A DNA stretch of 64,000 nt from Cymbidium sinense (Eukaryota; Streptophyta; Magnoliopsida; Asparagales; Orchidaceae): the NCBI GenBank assembly GCA_021442155.1, contig JAKCPB010001395.1:1-64000 (forward strand), in the 5' to 3' direction. The notes under the pieces are model-generated. The model did no database searches and was not told the DNA's origin. It was given only the letters and a program-made list of their open reading frames with translations. Position 1 is the first letter of the stretch; every line of letters starts with the position of its first letter. Positions 46,020 through 58,100 of the stretch are shown one piece after another. The translations under genes and the position numbers were made by a program.

Positions 46020-46645
46020 TACATGATCATTTCAATAGCCACATATATGACAATTATGCACAAAGTAAGAATGACCAAATGAAAACCCACCTAATAATCT
46101 AAATCATTTGAGAGTTGAATAAGAATGTGACTGGACCGATCAGACCAATAGAGAAAGTACCCGATAATTTTAAACTATGAAAGAAAGAGCAAATATTATC
46201 AAGAGTCGGGCATTTAAGGGAGAATTTACCCACCAAAGAGAACTCAAAGGGCTTAAGTTTCTCAACATCCCGACCAACACATTACCGTACAATCCAATAT
46301 AAGATGTCAAATGAGATTAACCAAGCATTCGAAGCTAGGATCTTACCTGATAAAAAGCCTCTTTGAATGATTTAACAACAGGTGCATTAACAGGAGCAAT
46401 CGAATCCAAAAAACCTATAGAGTCAGAGAGCAAAGCCGGTGCCGATGTGTCGAGAGGTGACGGGCCGGGATTCACAAAGACCAGAGCCTCCGCCATTGCT
46501 TCTAATCCAAGGATGTCACATATGAGAGTCTGACACAAGGCCGCCGAGAGAAGCTGATAAGTAATTACCCGAGAATGGCCAATCCACCGAGGGGAACGCA
46601 AAATCGCCATAGAGGGAGCGCAGCCGAGAGGGAACGAGTTTGGGT
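46020..46645 (-). pseudogene. Captured 5' gene fragment: exon 1 with splice donor and part of intron 1
   Basis: About 625 bp of ordinary, balanced sequence stands alone in the TTTAGGG array. On the minus strand it reads as a leader, an ATG in good plant context at 46496 ('agcaatggcggagg'), a coding stretch (MAEALVFVNPGPSPLD, IGFLDSIAPVNAP, VVKSFKEAFYQ), and then CAG|GTAAGA with the exon ending at 46347. The remaining 46346-46020 is AT-rich, intron-like and non-coding. An in-frame upstream ATG at 46610 would add 38 residues but has poorer context. I do not recognise the protein. No second exon is present, so it is a truncated gene piece. Confidence 0.65.
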
Positions 46646-47029
46646 TTTTGGTGGGTTTTTAGGTTTTAAGGGTTTAGAGTTTATGGTTTAGAGTTTAGGT
46701 TTAACGCTTCAGGGTTGTAGATTTTGGGTTTAGGTCATTTTTAGTGATTAAGGTTTAAAGTTTTTTGTTTAAGGTAGGGTTTAGGTGCTTAGGTTTTTTT
46801 TTTAAATTAAGGTCCAGGTCTTTATTTAATTTATTTTTTTATTTTATTTAGGTTTATTTTATTTTATTTATTTTAATTTATTTATTATAAGTTTATTTAT
46901 TTTATCTTATTTCATTTAAGCTAGGTTTAGGCCTTTAGCCTAGTTTATTTTATCACTTTCAGATCTAAGTCTTTATATCTATTCTTTAATCTCAAGCAAG
47001 CCTTTTTATCCATCATTTCAGGTCTTTAT

Positions 47030-47480
47030 CTAGCTCAGGCTCAGGCTGAGGGCTCAGTGCAGCTCAGGGCTTAGGGCTCATGGCTCAGGTTAGGCCTCAG
47101 GGCCTCAGGGCCCACCCAGCGCCTATCCTCCGTGCCCAGCACTTTGGGCTGCCAGGGTCCAGGACTCCAGTGGGCCCCAAGGCCGCCTAAGCCTAACGGT
47201 CACCAGGGTCTTGGCTCAGGGCCCAGCCTTTAGCCCAGGGCACTCAGTGATCAGGCTCAGTCAGGTCATGGTCAAGGCAGCCTCAGCCTGAGGGCCAGGC
47301 CTTGTGGCTGGCTCACTCCAGCTGCCTGAGAGCCCAGGGCCTATAGCTCAGGGCCTTGCTGTCAGGCAGGCCTGGGCCTGGGGCCTATCTTAAGATCTAA
47401 GCCTTTAGGGTCAGCATGACCACGCCATGGCAGGGCCTAGTGGCCATGGTCAAGGCTCAGGCCTAGGCTCAGGATCAGTC
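47030..47480. repeat. GC-rich island 1
   Basis: Composed of CAGGG, GGCCTAGG, GGGCTCAGG and CCCAG words ('cagggcccagcctttagccc'). The sequence is not coding and resembles telomere-like DNA in which TTTAGGG units have become CTCAGGG or CCTAGGG. The transition to T-rich sequence on each side is gradual over tens of bases. Confidence 0.65.
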
Positions 47481-48839
47481 TGGTTAAGAGTTTAGGTTTT
47501 TTTAAAAGCCAAACCCGGTAAGTTAGTCATTAAACTCTAATTTTTAATTTAATTTTTTTATCTAATTAGGTTTATTTCTAATATTATTTTGTTTATTTTA
47601 GTTTAGTTTATGTGTTTTAGTAACTTTTATCCCACCTTAACTCTGTTGGCTCGTTTAATCTTTCTTAGAGCAGTTTTTCTTTTATTTTCTTCCTGCTTTA
47701 GGTTTTGATTTTCATTTTAGGTTTATTTTAGGTTTTATTTTATTTATGTGCAGTTTATTTTAGTTTATTTTATTTTATTTAGTAGAGTTTTGCTTAGTTT
47801 ATCTTTAGGTTTCAGTTTGTGCTTTAATTATTTTAGTTTAGTTTTATTTTAGTTTAGTGGCAGTTTATTTTATTTTGTTTATTTTAGGTTTACAATTTTT
47901 TTAGTTTAGGGTTTAGGATTTATTTTTCATTTATTTTTGGGTTTAGGTTTTTATTTAGTTTTGATTTTATTTTATTATATTTTTTTAGGTTTATTTTATT
48001 TTTTATTTTACATTTAATTTTTATTTTATTTAGGGTTTTTATTTTTTTGCTTAATTTATTTTTTAGTTTAGTTTTGATTTTTATTTGTTTTATTTTAGTT
48101 TAGTTTTTAATATTTATTCTATTTTATTTTTATGTTTAGTTTAGGGCTCACGCTTAGGTTTAGGTTTAGGTTTAGTTTGCATTTTATTTATCTATTTTAT
48201 TTAGGTTCAGTTTTATTTATTTTATCTTAAGGTTTTATTTAATACGTGTATTTAGTATTTGTTTGTGGCTAGTTTCAGGTTTTTTGCATTTTTAGGATTA
48301 GCCTAGTTTTTAGGGCTCACACCCATGGCATGGCCTAGGGTCAGAGGTTGTGTGGCTCGGCCTATAGCTTTGGCCTTTTATTAATTATTTTTATTTTTAT
48401 TTTACATTTTTTAAAATTAATTCATAACGGTAAGCTTTAGTTTATTTATTTTATTTTACATTTTATCTTATTTTATAATTTATTTCTATTTTTTTATTTT
48501 ATATTTTATTTTAGTTTATTCCATTTAGATTTAGCTTCATTCTATTTTATTTTCCTTTAGGTCTAGGTTTATTTTATTATTTTATTTTAGGTCATTTTAT
48601 TTTATCTTTAGAAAGCTCTATCTTATTCAGGCATTTTCCAGTTTTTCTTATCTTTATTATTTATTTTATTATCTTTTCTAGCTTCTATCTCATTTATCTT
48701 AGCTCAGCTCTTCTTCTTTATCTTAGCCTAGTTTATCTCATTCCTTTATCTTATCTTTCCTTGCCTAGGGCTTCAGCCTTTAGCCTAGGTTTATTTTATC
48801 TTTTATCTATTTATCTTAGGCTCAGCCTTTAACCACATC

Positions 48840-49210
48840 TAATCCCTTTAGGTCTTTATCTAGCTCTAGACTTAGGCCTTGCAGCCTTGGCCTCAGCCTC
48901 AGTGGCTCTCAGCCTAGGGTCTAGTGCTCAGATTGTGGCCTAGGGCTCAGGGTCTCTGTGGCTCAGGGCCTAGCCTGTGTGGCTCAGCTTGAGGGCTCTA
49001 GTGGCCTGCTGCTCAGGCTCAGTATTCTAGGGCCTCAGCTCAGCCCAGGCCTCTGGTCTGTGGGCACATGGCCTAGGGCCTAGTGGTCTTACTATCAGGT
49101 CAGGTCAAGGGCCCAAGTGGCCTGTGTGGTCAGCCTAGTGGTCAGTGCTCCTGGCCTCTTTTGTCAGGTCTGTGGTCTTAGTGTGGCCTTGACTCTAGGG
49201 CCTTCCAAGG
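48840..49210. repeat. GC-rich island 2
   Basis: Same word set as island 1, with 'gtggcctagggctcaggg' and 'tctgtgggc'. It ends next to 'aaacaaaaaatcaagcaaccc', a phrase related to those at other island edges. Confidence 0.65.
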
Positions 49211-49939
49211 CCTAGCTCTTTTTTTAAACAAAAAATCAAGCAACCCAAGAGTTTAAGCTTCATTTTAATCCCATTTAGTTTATTTTTATACCCTAGTTTA
49301 TTTACCCCATTTTTATCATTTTAGTTTATCTTTGTCATCTAATCATAACCTTAGCTTTATTCTTATTTTATCTTTAGGTCCGTGTCTTATTTTTAATTTT
49401 TGTGCATGTATAGTTTTATCTTTATCTATTTTAGGTTTAGGCTTGGTCTTCTCTTTTATTTTAGGTTTTATTTTTAGTTTAGTTTTAGGTTATTTTTTTT
49501 GTTTATCTTATTTTATTTGTTTAGTTTGGCTTAGTTTATTTTGTATCTTTGCCTTTAGTTCCTTTATTTTAGTTTAGTTTATTTTAGCTTCAGGGCTTTA
49601 TTCCCATCTTTTATTTATTTTAGTTTAGGTTTTGAGTTTCATCAGTTTAATATTTTATTTATTTTATTTTATTTTTTTAGGTTTCATGTTTTTATTTAGT
49701 TTTATCTTTTATTTTAGGTTTATTTTATCTTTTAGTTTAGTTTAGGTTTTCTTTATCTTTATTTTATTTTAGTTTTATTTTTATTTTATTTATTTTTAGC
49801 CTAAGATCAGGCTCAGGCTTTACATTTGTGTTAGGGCTTAGGTTTAGCCTAAGTTTTACTATATCTTATCTTTATTTTATTTTATCTTGGCCTAGATTTT
49901 ATTTTATTTTCTTTTAGGTCTATTTTAGTCAGTTTTGTG

Positions 49940-50620
49940 CTTTTTTTACGCCCAGAGCCTTGACCTGGTCTGGGGTCAAATCTTGTGCCTGTGGTCAGCA
50001 GATCTTGTGATCAGTGGCTTTAGGGCCCATGGTTTTAGTTTGTGGCATGCGGTGTGGCCTAGGTTTACTTTTATATAAGCAGTGTTTATTTTATTTATTT
50101 TTATTTTCTTTTATTTTATTTAGCTATTTTATTTTATTTATTTTAATTTTCATTTATCTTAGATTTATATCTTAGCATTTTAGTTTAGGGTTTTAGTCAT
50201 TTTTTTTAGTTTTATTTCAGCCTTTTTTTGTTTATATTTTATTTTCTTTAATTTGCTTCAGTTTTCCTTAACTCATTTATTTTTAGCTCTTATTTAGCTG
50301 TGATCTTGGCTCAGTTTAGGGCTCATGCCTTTGTGGTCTTAAGGCTTGTTTGGCCTAGTTCAGCTCGTGCCTAGCATTTTGTGGCTTCCATCCAGGTTTG
50401 GGCTCGGCTAATTTACTGGGTAGCTAGGCTCTGGCCTAGTATTCAGCTTTAGCTCAGGGCTCAGAGATCAGAGGTCAGGGCCTGTGGCTCTTGGTTAAGC
50501 TAGGGCTCAGGGCCCAGGGTTTAGGATCAACCATTTTGGCCTAACCCCACCCAATGGTTTATGGTTTTTGGCCTAGGGTTTAGCTCTCAGCTTAGGGTTT
50601 TAGTGGATCAGTTACATTTA
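49940..50620. repeat. GC-rich patches 3 (49940-50060 and 50290-50620)
   Basis: Two patches of TGTGGCCTAGG and CTCAGGGC words separated by T-rich sequence. The second merges into TTTAGGG-like units leading to copy j. Confidence 0.6.
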
Positions 50621-50863
50621 GTATGGTTAGGGCTGGGTTTAGGCTCAGTTTAGGTGTTTCATGGTCAGTTTAGTTTATTTTATTTTTATTTTATGTTTAG
50701 CTTTTTTTAGTTTAGGGTTTATTTTATTTTTATTTATTTTAGCTTATTTTTTTAAGTCGTGTTTATTTAAAATTTATTTTATTTTAGTTTTATTTTATTT
50801 TAATTATAGGTTAAGTTTTATTTTATTTTGGGGTTTAGAGGTCAGGGTTTAGTTTAGGTCAGG

Positions 50864-51292
50864 TTATTCAACATTTCTTCTTCAATTTCTTTAACAAAGC
50901 AACACACCAAGTTTTCTAAGACATGTAGACATAGATCAAAATGAGCATGCATAGAGCAAATCAAAACCCTAGATATAATTGTCTCCACTATAAAACACAG
51001 CATAAGTAGCAAATCGATCGAATTAATTTTCGCTTAGCCCATTAGAATAACCCCAACCTCTTAAGTAGCGGGATCCACCATCATATCCCCGATCGCTCCC
51101 TCCACCACCACCATGGCTGTAACCTTCATCATTCCTCTTGCCTCCATAACCACCACTGCTTTGACCACCACCTCCATATCCACCAACACCTCCAGATCCC
51201 CCACCACCACTACTTATAATCACACGTTGCCTCCACCGCATCTACACTCATGGTCGATAGTGATGTTCCCGCCATCAAGGTTTTGCCCATTC
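50864..51292 (-). pseudogene. GR-RBP gene fragment, copy j (long in-frame glycine tail)
   Basis: Minus frame 51241-51023 keeps the native phase: SSGGGGSGGVGGYGGGGQSS, GGYGGKRNDEGYSHGGGGGS, DRGYDGGSRYLRGWGYSNG. The RRM end (51292-51245) is recognisable as NGQNLDGGNITI, then broken. Its 3'UTR is shorter than in other copies and lacks a clear terminal A-run. Glycine-tail repeats fit GRP7/GRP8-type proteins. Nonfunctional without the RRM. Confidence 0.83.
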
Positions 51293-51530
51293 TTAGGCTT
51301 TAGGTTTACGCTAGATTTATTAAGCTTTTAGGGTTTAGGTATATTTTTTAAATTTATTTAGATACATTAGGTTTAAGTTAAGGGTTTGGGGTTTAGGGTT
51401 TAGGGTTTATGGTTTAAGATGTAGGGTTTAGGGTTTTAGGGTTTATTGTGTTTTAGGATTTAGGGTTTAGGGTTTAGGTTTTAGGTATAGGGTTTAGGTT
51501 TTAGTTTAGGGTTTATGATTTTTGGTTTCA
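51293..51530 (-). repeat. TTTAGGG array between copies j and k
   Basis: Short array beginning with a diverged pre-GR-RBP block ('atttagatacattagg' near 51356), then TTTAGGG repeats. Confidence 0.82.
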
Positions 51531-51979
51531 TTTTTTAACAGAGAATAAATTCAGATTAAACATCTCTTCCTTTTGATTTCATCAGCTAAGTAACACATCA
51601 AGTTTTCTATGACACAAGTGATGACATAGATAAAAAATGAGCATGCATAGAGCAAATAAAAAACCCTAGATAATTAGAATCATCTCTATTATAAAGACAT
51701 AGTTCCATAAGCAGTAGATCTGATCGATCATTCTTCAACTTCTCTAGTTCCCATCAAAACCTCCGTGCATCTTAAGTAGTGATCCACCATCATATCTCAT
51801 CTCTCCTCCCACCACCATCATTGTAACCTTTATCGCCTCCTCACGCCTACATAATCACCACTTCTTCATCACCACCTCCATATCCCCCCACCACCATCAG
51901 ATAACCGCCATTTCACCTCCACCTAGATCTGGACGTAGCTTGGACAAGGATGTTCCTACCATCAAGGTTCTACCCTTTC
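51531..51979 (-). pseudogene. GR-RBP gene fragment, copy k
   Basis: Starts at 51979 (plus 'ctaccctttct', sense 'gggtagaaccttgatggtagg', NLDGR). The frame is lost soon after; deletions shorten the glycine tail. The 3'UTR is well conserved, including 'gttacttagctgatgaaatc', and ends in an A-run (plus-strand 'cattttttaacagag'). Confidence 0.77.
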
Positions 51980-52129
51980 TTAGGTTTTGGCTTTTAGGTT
52001 TATTAGGTTTTAAGGTTTAGGTTTACTTTTAAATTATTTAGTTACTTTTAGTTTATGCTAAGGCCTTTGTGTTTGGTTTATACTTTAGGGTTTAGGTTTA
52101 AAGATCGTGGCCTAAAAGATTATAGTTTA

Positions 52130-53020
52130 GGGTTTTTGATTTAGCTGGAGTCAGTGGTTTAGGGCCCAGCTCAGTGGCCTAGGGCCTAGGGTTGGTGGCT
52201 CAAGGCCTAGGGCCTTATGGTGGTGTTACTAAAATTAAGCAAACCCGATTTAGGTTTTAGTTTATTTTATCATTTTAAGTTTATTTATCTTAGTGAAGTT
52301 TTATTAGTATTTTAGATTTAGGTTTTTTTGGTTTATTTTAGCTGAGTTTTATTTCTTTATTTTTTGTGCCTAGGCCTTTATTTTTAGGTTGCCTAGGTTA
52401 TTTATCTTTTAGGTAGGTTTTGTTTATTTTAGGTTTATCTTTTTTTTAGTCAGGTATTTTAGTTTTATTTATTTTTTTATTTATTTAGGCATTTATTTGT
52501 TTATTTATTATATTTTTATTATAGGTTTTATATTACATTTATTTTTTATTATTTATTTAAGTTTATTTTAGGTTTTTATTTAGGTTTAGTTATTTTATTT
52601 TATTAGTTTTGGTTTTATTAGATTTATTTTATCTTTATTATCTTATCTTAGTATTTTCATTTATCTTATCTTATTTTGCTTAGGTCTTAGCCCAGTTATA
52701 TCATTTTATCTAGGTCCTTTAACCATCTATTTTATCTAGTCAGCCAAGTTTTAGTTGTGGCCCAGGGAGTTAGTTCTTATTTGGCTCAGTTAGGCTCCAG
52801 CCTTAGGTCATTTTAGGGCTCAGGCCTCCAGTCATCTGATATGTTCTTGGTGGCCTGTGGATCAGCCAGCTTTAGGTCTTAGGGCCTTCATGTGTGGCCT
52901 AGGGTCATGGCTCAGTGGCTAGGGTCAGTGGCTCAGTGCCCAAGGCCTCGGGCTAGTCTAGGGCCTTGGCTCAGTCTTAGTCTTGGGTCTTTGTACCTAG
53001 ATCTAGTTATGACTCAGGGT
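52130..53020. repeat. GC-rich patches 4 (52130-52240 and 52730-53020)
   Basis: CAGTGGCCTAGGGCC and GGCTCAGTGG words. Both patches are followed by non-T-rich 'aattaagcaaacccg' or 'aaacaaaaagcaaatcaag' phrases. No coding pattern. Confidence 0.6.
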
Positions 53021-53929
53021 ATATTTTTTAAACAAAAAGCAAATCAAGTTAATATATTTAGTTTATTTTATTTAATAGTCATTTAATTTTATTAGTTTAT
53101 TTTATCTTTATTTATATTATTTTTATTTTATTTATGTTTTAGGTTTTATTTTTATTTATGTAGTATAGGTTTTATTTTATTTCTTTTATTTTGGTTTTTG
53201 TGGTATTTTTATTTTTAGTAGATTTTAGGTTTATTTTTTTATTTTATTTTATTTATTTATGTTTAGGTTTGGTTTTATTATAATTTTATTTTAGTAAGTT
53301 TAGTTATCTATTTTATTTATTTAAGTTTTTTAATTTATTTAGTTTTATTTTTATTTATTTAGGTTTATTTTTTTTTAGGTTTCTTTATTTAGTTTTTATT
53401 TATTTTTTATTTTAGTTTTTTTTTATTTAATTTAGTTTATATATTTTATTTACTTTATTTTAAGTTTATCTTTTAAGTTCACATTTAGGTTTATTTTAGT
53501 TTAGTTTATTATATTTTATTTTATTTTATTTTGGTCTATTTTTTATTATCTTATTTTAGGCTATTTTATTTAGTTTAGGTTTTAGGTTTTTATTTTTGGT
53601 TTAGTTTTATTTTGTATTTAGCCTAGGCCTATTTATTATTTTCTATTAGGTGGTTTTATTTTTTTATTATTTAGGTTTAGGTTTATATTTTAGTTCATTT
53701 TTTTTATTTAGGTTTATTTTATTTTATTTATTTTATCATTTATTTTGCTATTTACCTAGTTATTTTTTATGCTCAGTTAGCTCATTGTTTATATAGCCTA
53801 TTTTTATTATTTTAGATTTAGGTTTTATATTTTATCTTTATCTTATTTCATTTTAAGCTAAGCCTTTTATCATTTTCTTTATGCTTTATTTATCTTTTTC
53901 TCCTCAGGCCTAGGCTTTGCTCAGTATTT

Positions 53930-54350
53930 TATTCTCATCTAGGGCAGGCTCAGTGTTTAGGGCTCATTTAGGCTCAGCTCAAGCCCAGGCTTAGGGTCTC
54001 TGGGGCCGTGGCCTAGGGCCTGGCCCAGGCCACCTGCTGCTTTCTGGCCCAGGCTCATGGCTAGTAGTGGTCATCTGTGGGCCTAGTCAGGGTCTTGGCT
54101 CAGGCATGGCTCAGCCTGGGCCCAGGGTCTTCAGGCTAGGCCAGGGCCCAGGTCAGCCTCCAGTGTGGCCCATGGCTCACCAGTGGCCCATGGCCTGGGC
54201 TGGCTCAGCCCAGCCTCAGAGGCCATCTGGGATCAGTTCCTGATCTAGAGCTCTTGTTTCAGAGCAGCCCGGGTCAGCCTTGTCTAGCTGCCCAGGGCTC
54301 AGGGCCCAGCCTTTACTCCATCAGGCCTAGAGCTTCATGGATCTTCCAAA
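53930..54350. repeat. GC-rich island 5
   Basis: Dense GGCCCAGG, CCAGTGTGG and CAGGCTCA words ('ggccgtggcctagggcctgg'). It ends with 'ccaaacccaag' before T-rich sequence resumes. Confidence 0.65.
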
Positions 54351-55469
54351 CCCAAGTTTTTTATTTTATCATTTATTATTTTTTATTAACCTAAGTTATT
54401 TATTATCATTTTTATCTTAGTTTATTTTTTTAGGCCAGGTTTATGTTTTAGTAGTTTTATTTTATTTTATTTTGTGTTTTTAATTTTATTTAGTTTTAGG
54501 TTTTTATATTATTTCTGGTTTAGTTTTGATTTTATTTAGCACTTTAGGTTTTATTATTTAGTTTAGGTTTAGGTTATTTTATTTTATTTATTTATTTAGT
54601 TTGGTTTTATTTTTATTTTAGTTTTATTTATTTTATCATATTTATTATTTAGTTTATTTTATTATTTTATTTATTTTAGGATTTATTTTCATTTATTTTA
54701 TTTTTATTTTTTTTAGGTTTTTTATTTTAGTTTTATTTTATTTATTTTATTTTATTTTTAGGTTTATTTTATTTTATTTTACATTTAGTTTTATTTATTT
54801 AAGTTTTTATTTTGGCTAATTATTTTTAGTTTATTTAGTTTTAATCTTTTATTTTATCTTTTAATTTTAATCTTTTTATTTTATTTTTAGGTTTTATTTT
54901 ATTTTTTATTTTATTTTTAGGTTATTTTAGGCTTTTATTTTTATTTATTTTGTGGGTTTATTATTTTTTATCTTGTGGTTAGTTTACTCAGAGCTCAGTT
55001 AGGGCCTAGTTTTCATATTAGTAGGGCTTTAGGGCCTAGGTGGCAGGCTGGCTTAGTCATCATGTGAGTTTGAGCTCATGGTTTATTTTACAATTTTAAA
55101 AGTATAGCAGAGTTTATTTAGTTATTTTTTATTTATTTAATTTTATTATTTATTTATTTTTATTAGTATTTATCTTTGTTTTATCTTATTTATAGTTGCT
55201 TATATTTTAGTAGTATTTATTTTATTTTAGGTTTTATATCTTATCTAGTAAGCTTTATTTTAGTTTTCTGGGGTTTTATTATTTAATCAGATATATCTTT
55301 TAACATTAGTTTAGATTTTATTTTATTTATTTATTTAGTTAGTTTTTTTATTTTAAGTCATTTACATCTTATTTTATTTATTTTAAGTAGCCTATTTAGT
55401 AGGTTTATATTTTATTTTATTATTTATTTTATCATTTTTATATTATTTTTTAGGTTATTTAGGCTTAGG

Positions 55470-58100
55470 GCTCTTCTTATTTAGCTAGGCCAGTGCCTAT
55501 CTTAGGGCTCAGGGTTTTGCCTAGGGTGTGGGTCAGTCTGGTTTTGTTTTTTAGGCTCAGTGTGGGTATCAGTGTCTGCATCAGTTTTAGATCTTTAGGC
55601 TCTGTGGTCATATAGTTGGGATCAGGCCTAGGCTCAGTGGTAGTTTAGTGGCCTTTATGGTTAGGGTAGGGTCTTGTCCTGGGTTTATGGTTATATTTTC
55701 AAGTAGATTTAACAAAAAAGCTTTAGTTTATTTAATTTATTTAGTTATTTTATTAATTATTTATTTTATATTTAATTTTATTTAGTTTATTTTATTATTT
55801 TATTTTATTTTAATTTATTTTATTTATTTTTTAGTAGTTATTTATTTTTATTTATTTAGGTTTATTTTATTTTAGGTTCAGTTTTTTGTTTTCTTTTTTT
55901 CTTTTAGGTTTTATTTTAGTTTACTCTATTATTTTATTTATTTTATTTTTATTTGGTTTTTTTATTTTTTTTTATTTAGTTTTAGTTATTTATTTTATTT
56001 TATTTATTTTTAGTTTAGGTTATGTTCAGTTTTATTTTTTTATTTATTTTATTTATTTTAGTTTAGTTTTATTTGTTTTATTTTATTTTATTTTATTATT
56101 TTTTTAGTTTAGTTTAGGTTTTATTTATTTTATTTATTTTAGTTTTTATTTTATTTTATTTTATTTTAGGTCCAAGATTTTTTATTTATTTTATTATTTT
56201 ATTATTTTTATTTTATTTATTTTGGTTTAGATTTTTTTATTTTAATTTATTTTTATTTTATTTATTTTTTAGTTTTTATGTTTATTTTTATTTTAGGGTT
56301 TAGAGTTTTAGGGTCTTTAGCCCAGATTAGGGTAAGATCTTTGTATAGTGGTCTTTCTGTTTTCCAGGGTTTCGCTTCTTTTTAATAGTCATTTAGTTTT
56401 TTATTATTCTTTATCTTATTTTATCTATTATTACAGTCCATTTTATCTTCATTTGGGCCTTTTAGCTCATCATTTGCCTTTTATCTTTATTTTATTCATT
56501 TAGCCTAGTTTATTTTATTCTATTTTAAGCTTGGGTTTTTTATCCATTTATTTATCTTTATTTATTTTAGTTAGTGGCCTAGTCTTTTTCTTTATCTGTG
56601 GCCTAGGGTTTTGGCTGGCTCATGGTTAGGGCTTTCAGTGGCCTTATCTAGTGGCCAGTTTTGCTCAGCATCTTTAGTCCAGGGCCTTAGGGCCAGGCCT
56701 TTGGCTCATGGTCAGCCCAGTATCTTGGCCTAGGCTCAGCCTCAGTTTCCTCAGTGGATCATCAGTGGCCTGTGGCCTATTCTTGTGGTCAGCTAGGGCC
56801 CAGGGCTCAGTGGCTTATTTTCCTAGTCACCATTTCTTTTTTTTGTATATTTTTTTTATTTTTACATTTTTATAAAGAGTTATTATTTTATTTTATCTTT
56901 ATTTACATTTTATTAGGTATCTTATATTTTAGTTATTTAGCTTTTATTTGGTTTAGTTTAGTTATTAGTATTTTTAGTATTTTTATCTTTTTAGTAGTTC
57001 ATTTATTTTGTTAGCTCAGTTTTATTTATTTTTAGATTATTATTTAGGTATTTATATTTTATTTTATCATTTTAGTATTTTATATTTAGTTATAGGTTTA
57101 GGTTTATTTTTTAGTTTATTTTAATCTTATCTTTATTTTATTTTTATCCTAGTGGTTTAGCCTAGTTATTTATCTTCATTTTTCTTTAACCATCTAATCC
57201 TTTTTATCTTTACTATTTTATTTTTTCTTAGCCCATGGCTTTTTTCTTCATATTTAGTCTAGGGCTCAGGTCTTTATTAGTGGCCTAGGTTTCATTTTAG
57301 GCCCAGGTTAGTGGCCTGGCTATGCTCAGGGCCTTTATTAGATCTTGGTAGGCCTATTTTAGTTGTGGCCTTATTCAGCTTAGGCTTCAGTGGCCTTTGT
57401 GCTTGAGTTCAGTCTGGCCTAGGTCAGGTTTAGGGTCTGTGCTAGGTTAGGGTTCAGAGTTATTTTATTTTAGGATCTGGCTCATTTTATCAAGTAAACC
57501 CAAGAGTTTTCATTTATCTATTTATTTTCTTTATTATATTTATTTACTTTTTATTTTATTTATTTGGTTTATTTTTATCTTTCTAATTTTAGTATTTTAT
57601 CTTTATTTTTTTTATTTATTCAGCCTAGGTTTATTTTATCTTTAGCTCAGTTTTTTTTCTTTATTTATTTTATTTATTTAGTTTATTTTATTTTTTTTTA
57701 CTTGTTTATTTTATTTTATTATTATTTTAGCTCTAGTTAGTTTATCTTTATTATTTAAGTCAGGTTTCTTTAGCCTAGGGCCTTTTATTTTATTTAGGTA
57801 TTTTTGCTCAGTTTATTATTTTATTATTATTTATTTATTAGTAGTAGTATTTATTTTTTTATTTATTTTATTATTTTAGCTCAAGATCAGTAGCTCATAG
57901 GCTTATTTAGGTCTTAGCTTATTTATATCATTTTTATTTTATTTTATCTTTAGCCCAGTTTATATTATCTTGGCCTTATTTAGTCATTAGTTTAGGTTTT
58001 AGTGGCCACCCAGGCCTAGAGCCTGTGGTCTAGGTCAGTAAGGTCTTGGGATCTGGGCAGGCCTGGCCCAGTGGCCTAGTGGCTCTGGCCTTATTTATTT
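55470..58100. repeat. Series of small GC-rich patches
   Basis: Patches at about 55470-55690, 56570-56830, 57230-57490 and 57990-58090 share GTGGCCTAGG, GGCTCAGTGG and AGGGTCTTGG words, separated by TTTATTTTA tracts. A further weak patch is at 58730-58850. Confidence 0.6.

Larger units (their letters stand above)
46646..50863 (-). repeat. T-rich telomere-like array with GC-rich islands
   Basis: TTTAGGG units are few. Most of the tract is TTTATTTTATTTTA and TTTAGGTTTATT words, interrupted by GC-rich islands listed separately. Short stretches of non-T-rich sequence (47510-47530, 48385-48430) include 'aagccaaacccg'-type words that recur at island edges (43675, 49230, 52230, 53030). Frames of Phe/Leu-rich sequence (49332-49577, 50661-50852) are compositional. 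Confidence 0.7.

Noticed and set aside
616..51979. Functional GR-RBP genes
   Set aside because: All copies lack RNP1, RNP2 and the upstream exon, and most are frameshifted. They are fragments.
44584..57014. Phe/Leu/Tyr-rich frames in T-rich tracts (44584, 49332, 50661, 55886, 56754)
   Set aside because: They come from TTTATTTTATTTTA repeats; no conserved membrane protein is recognisable.
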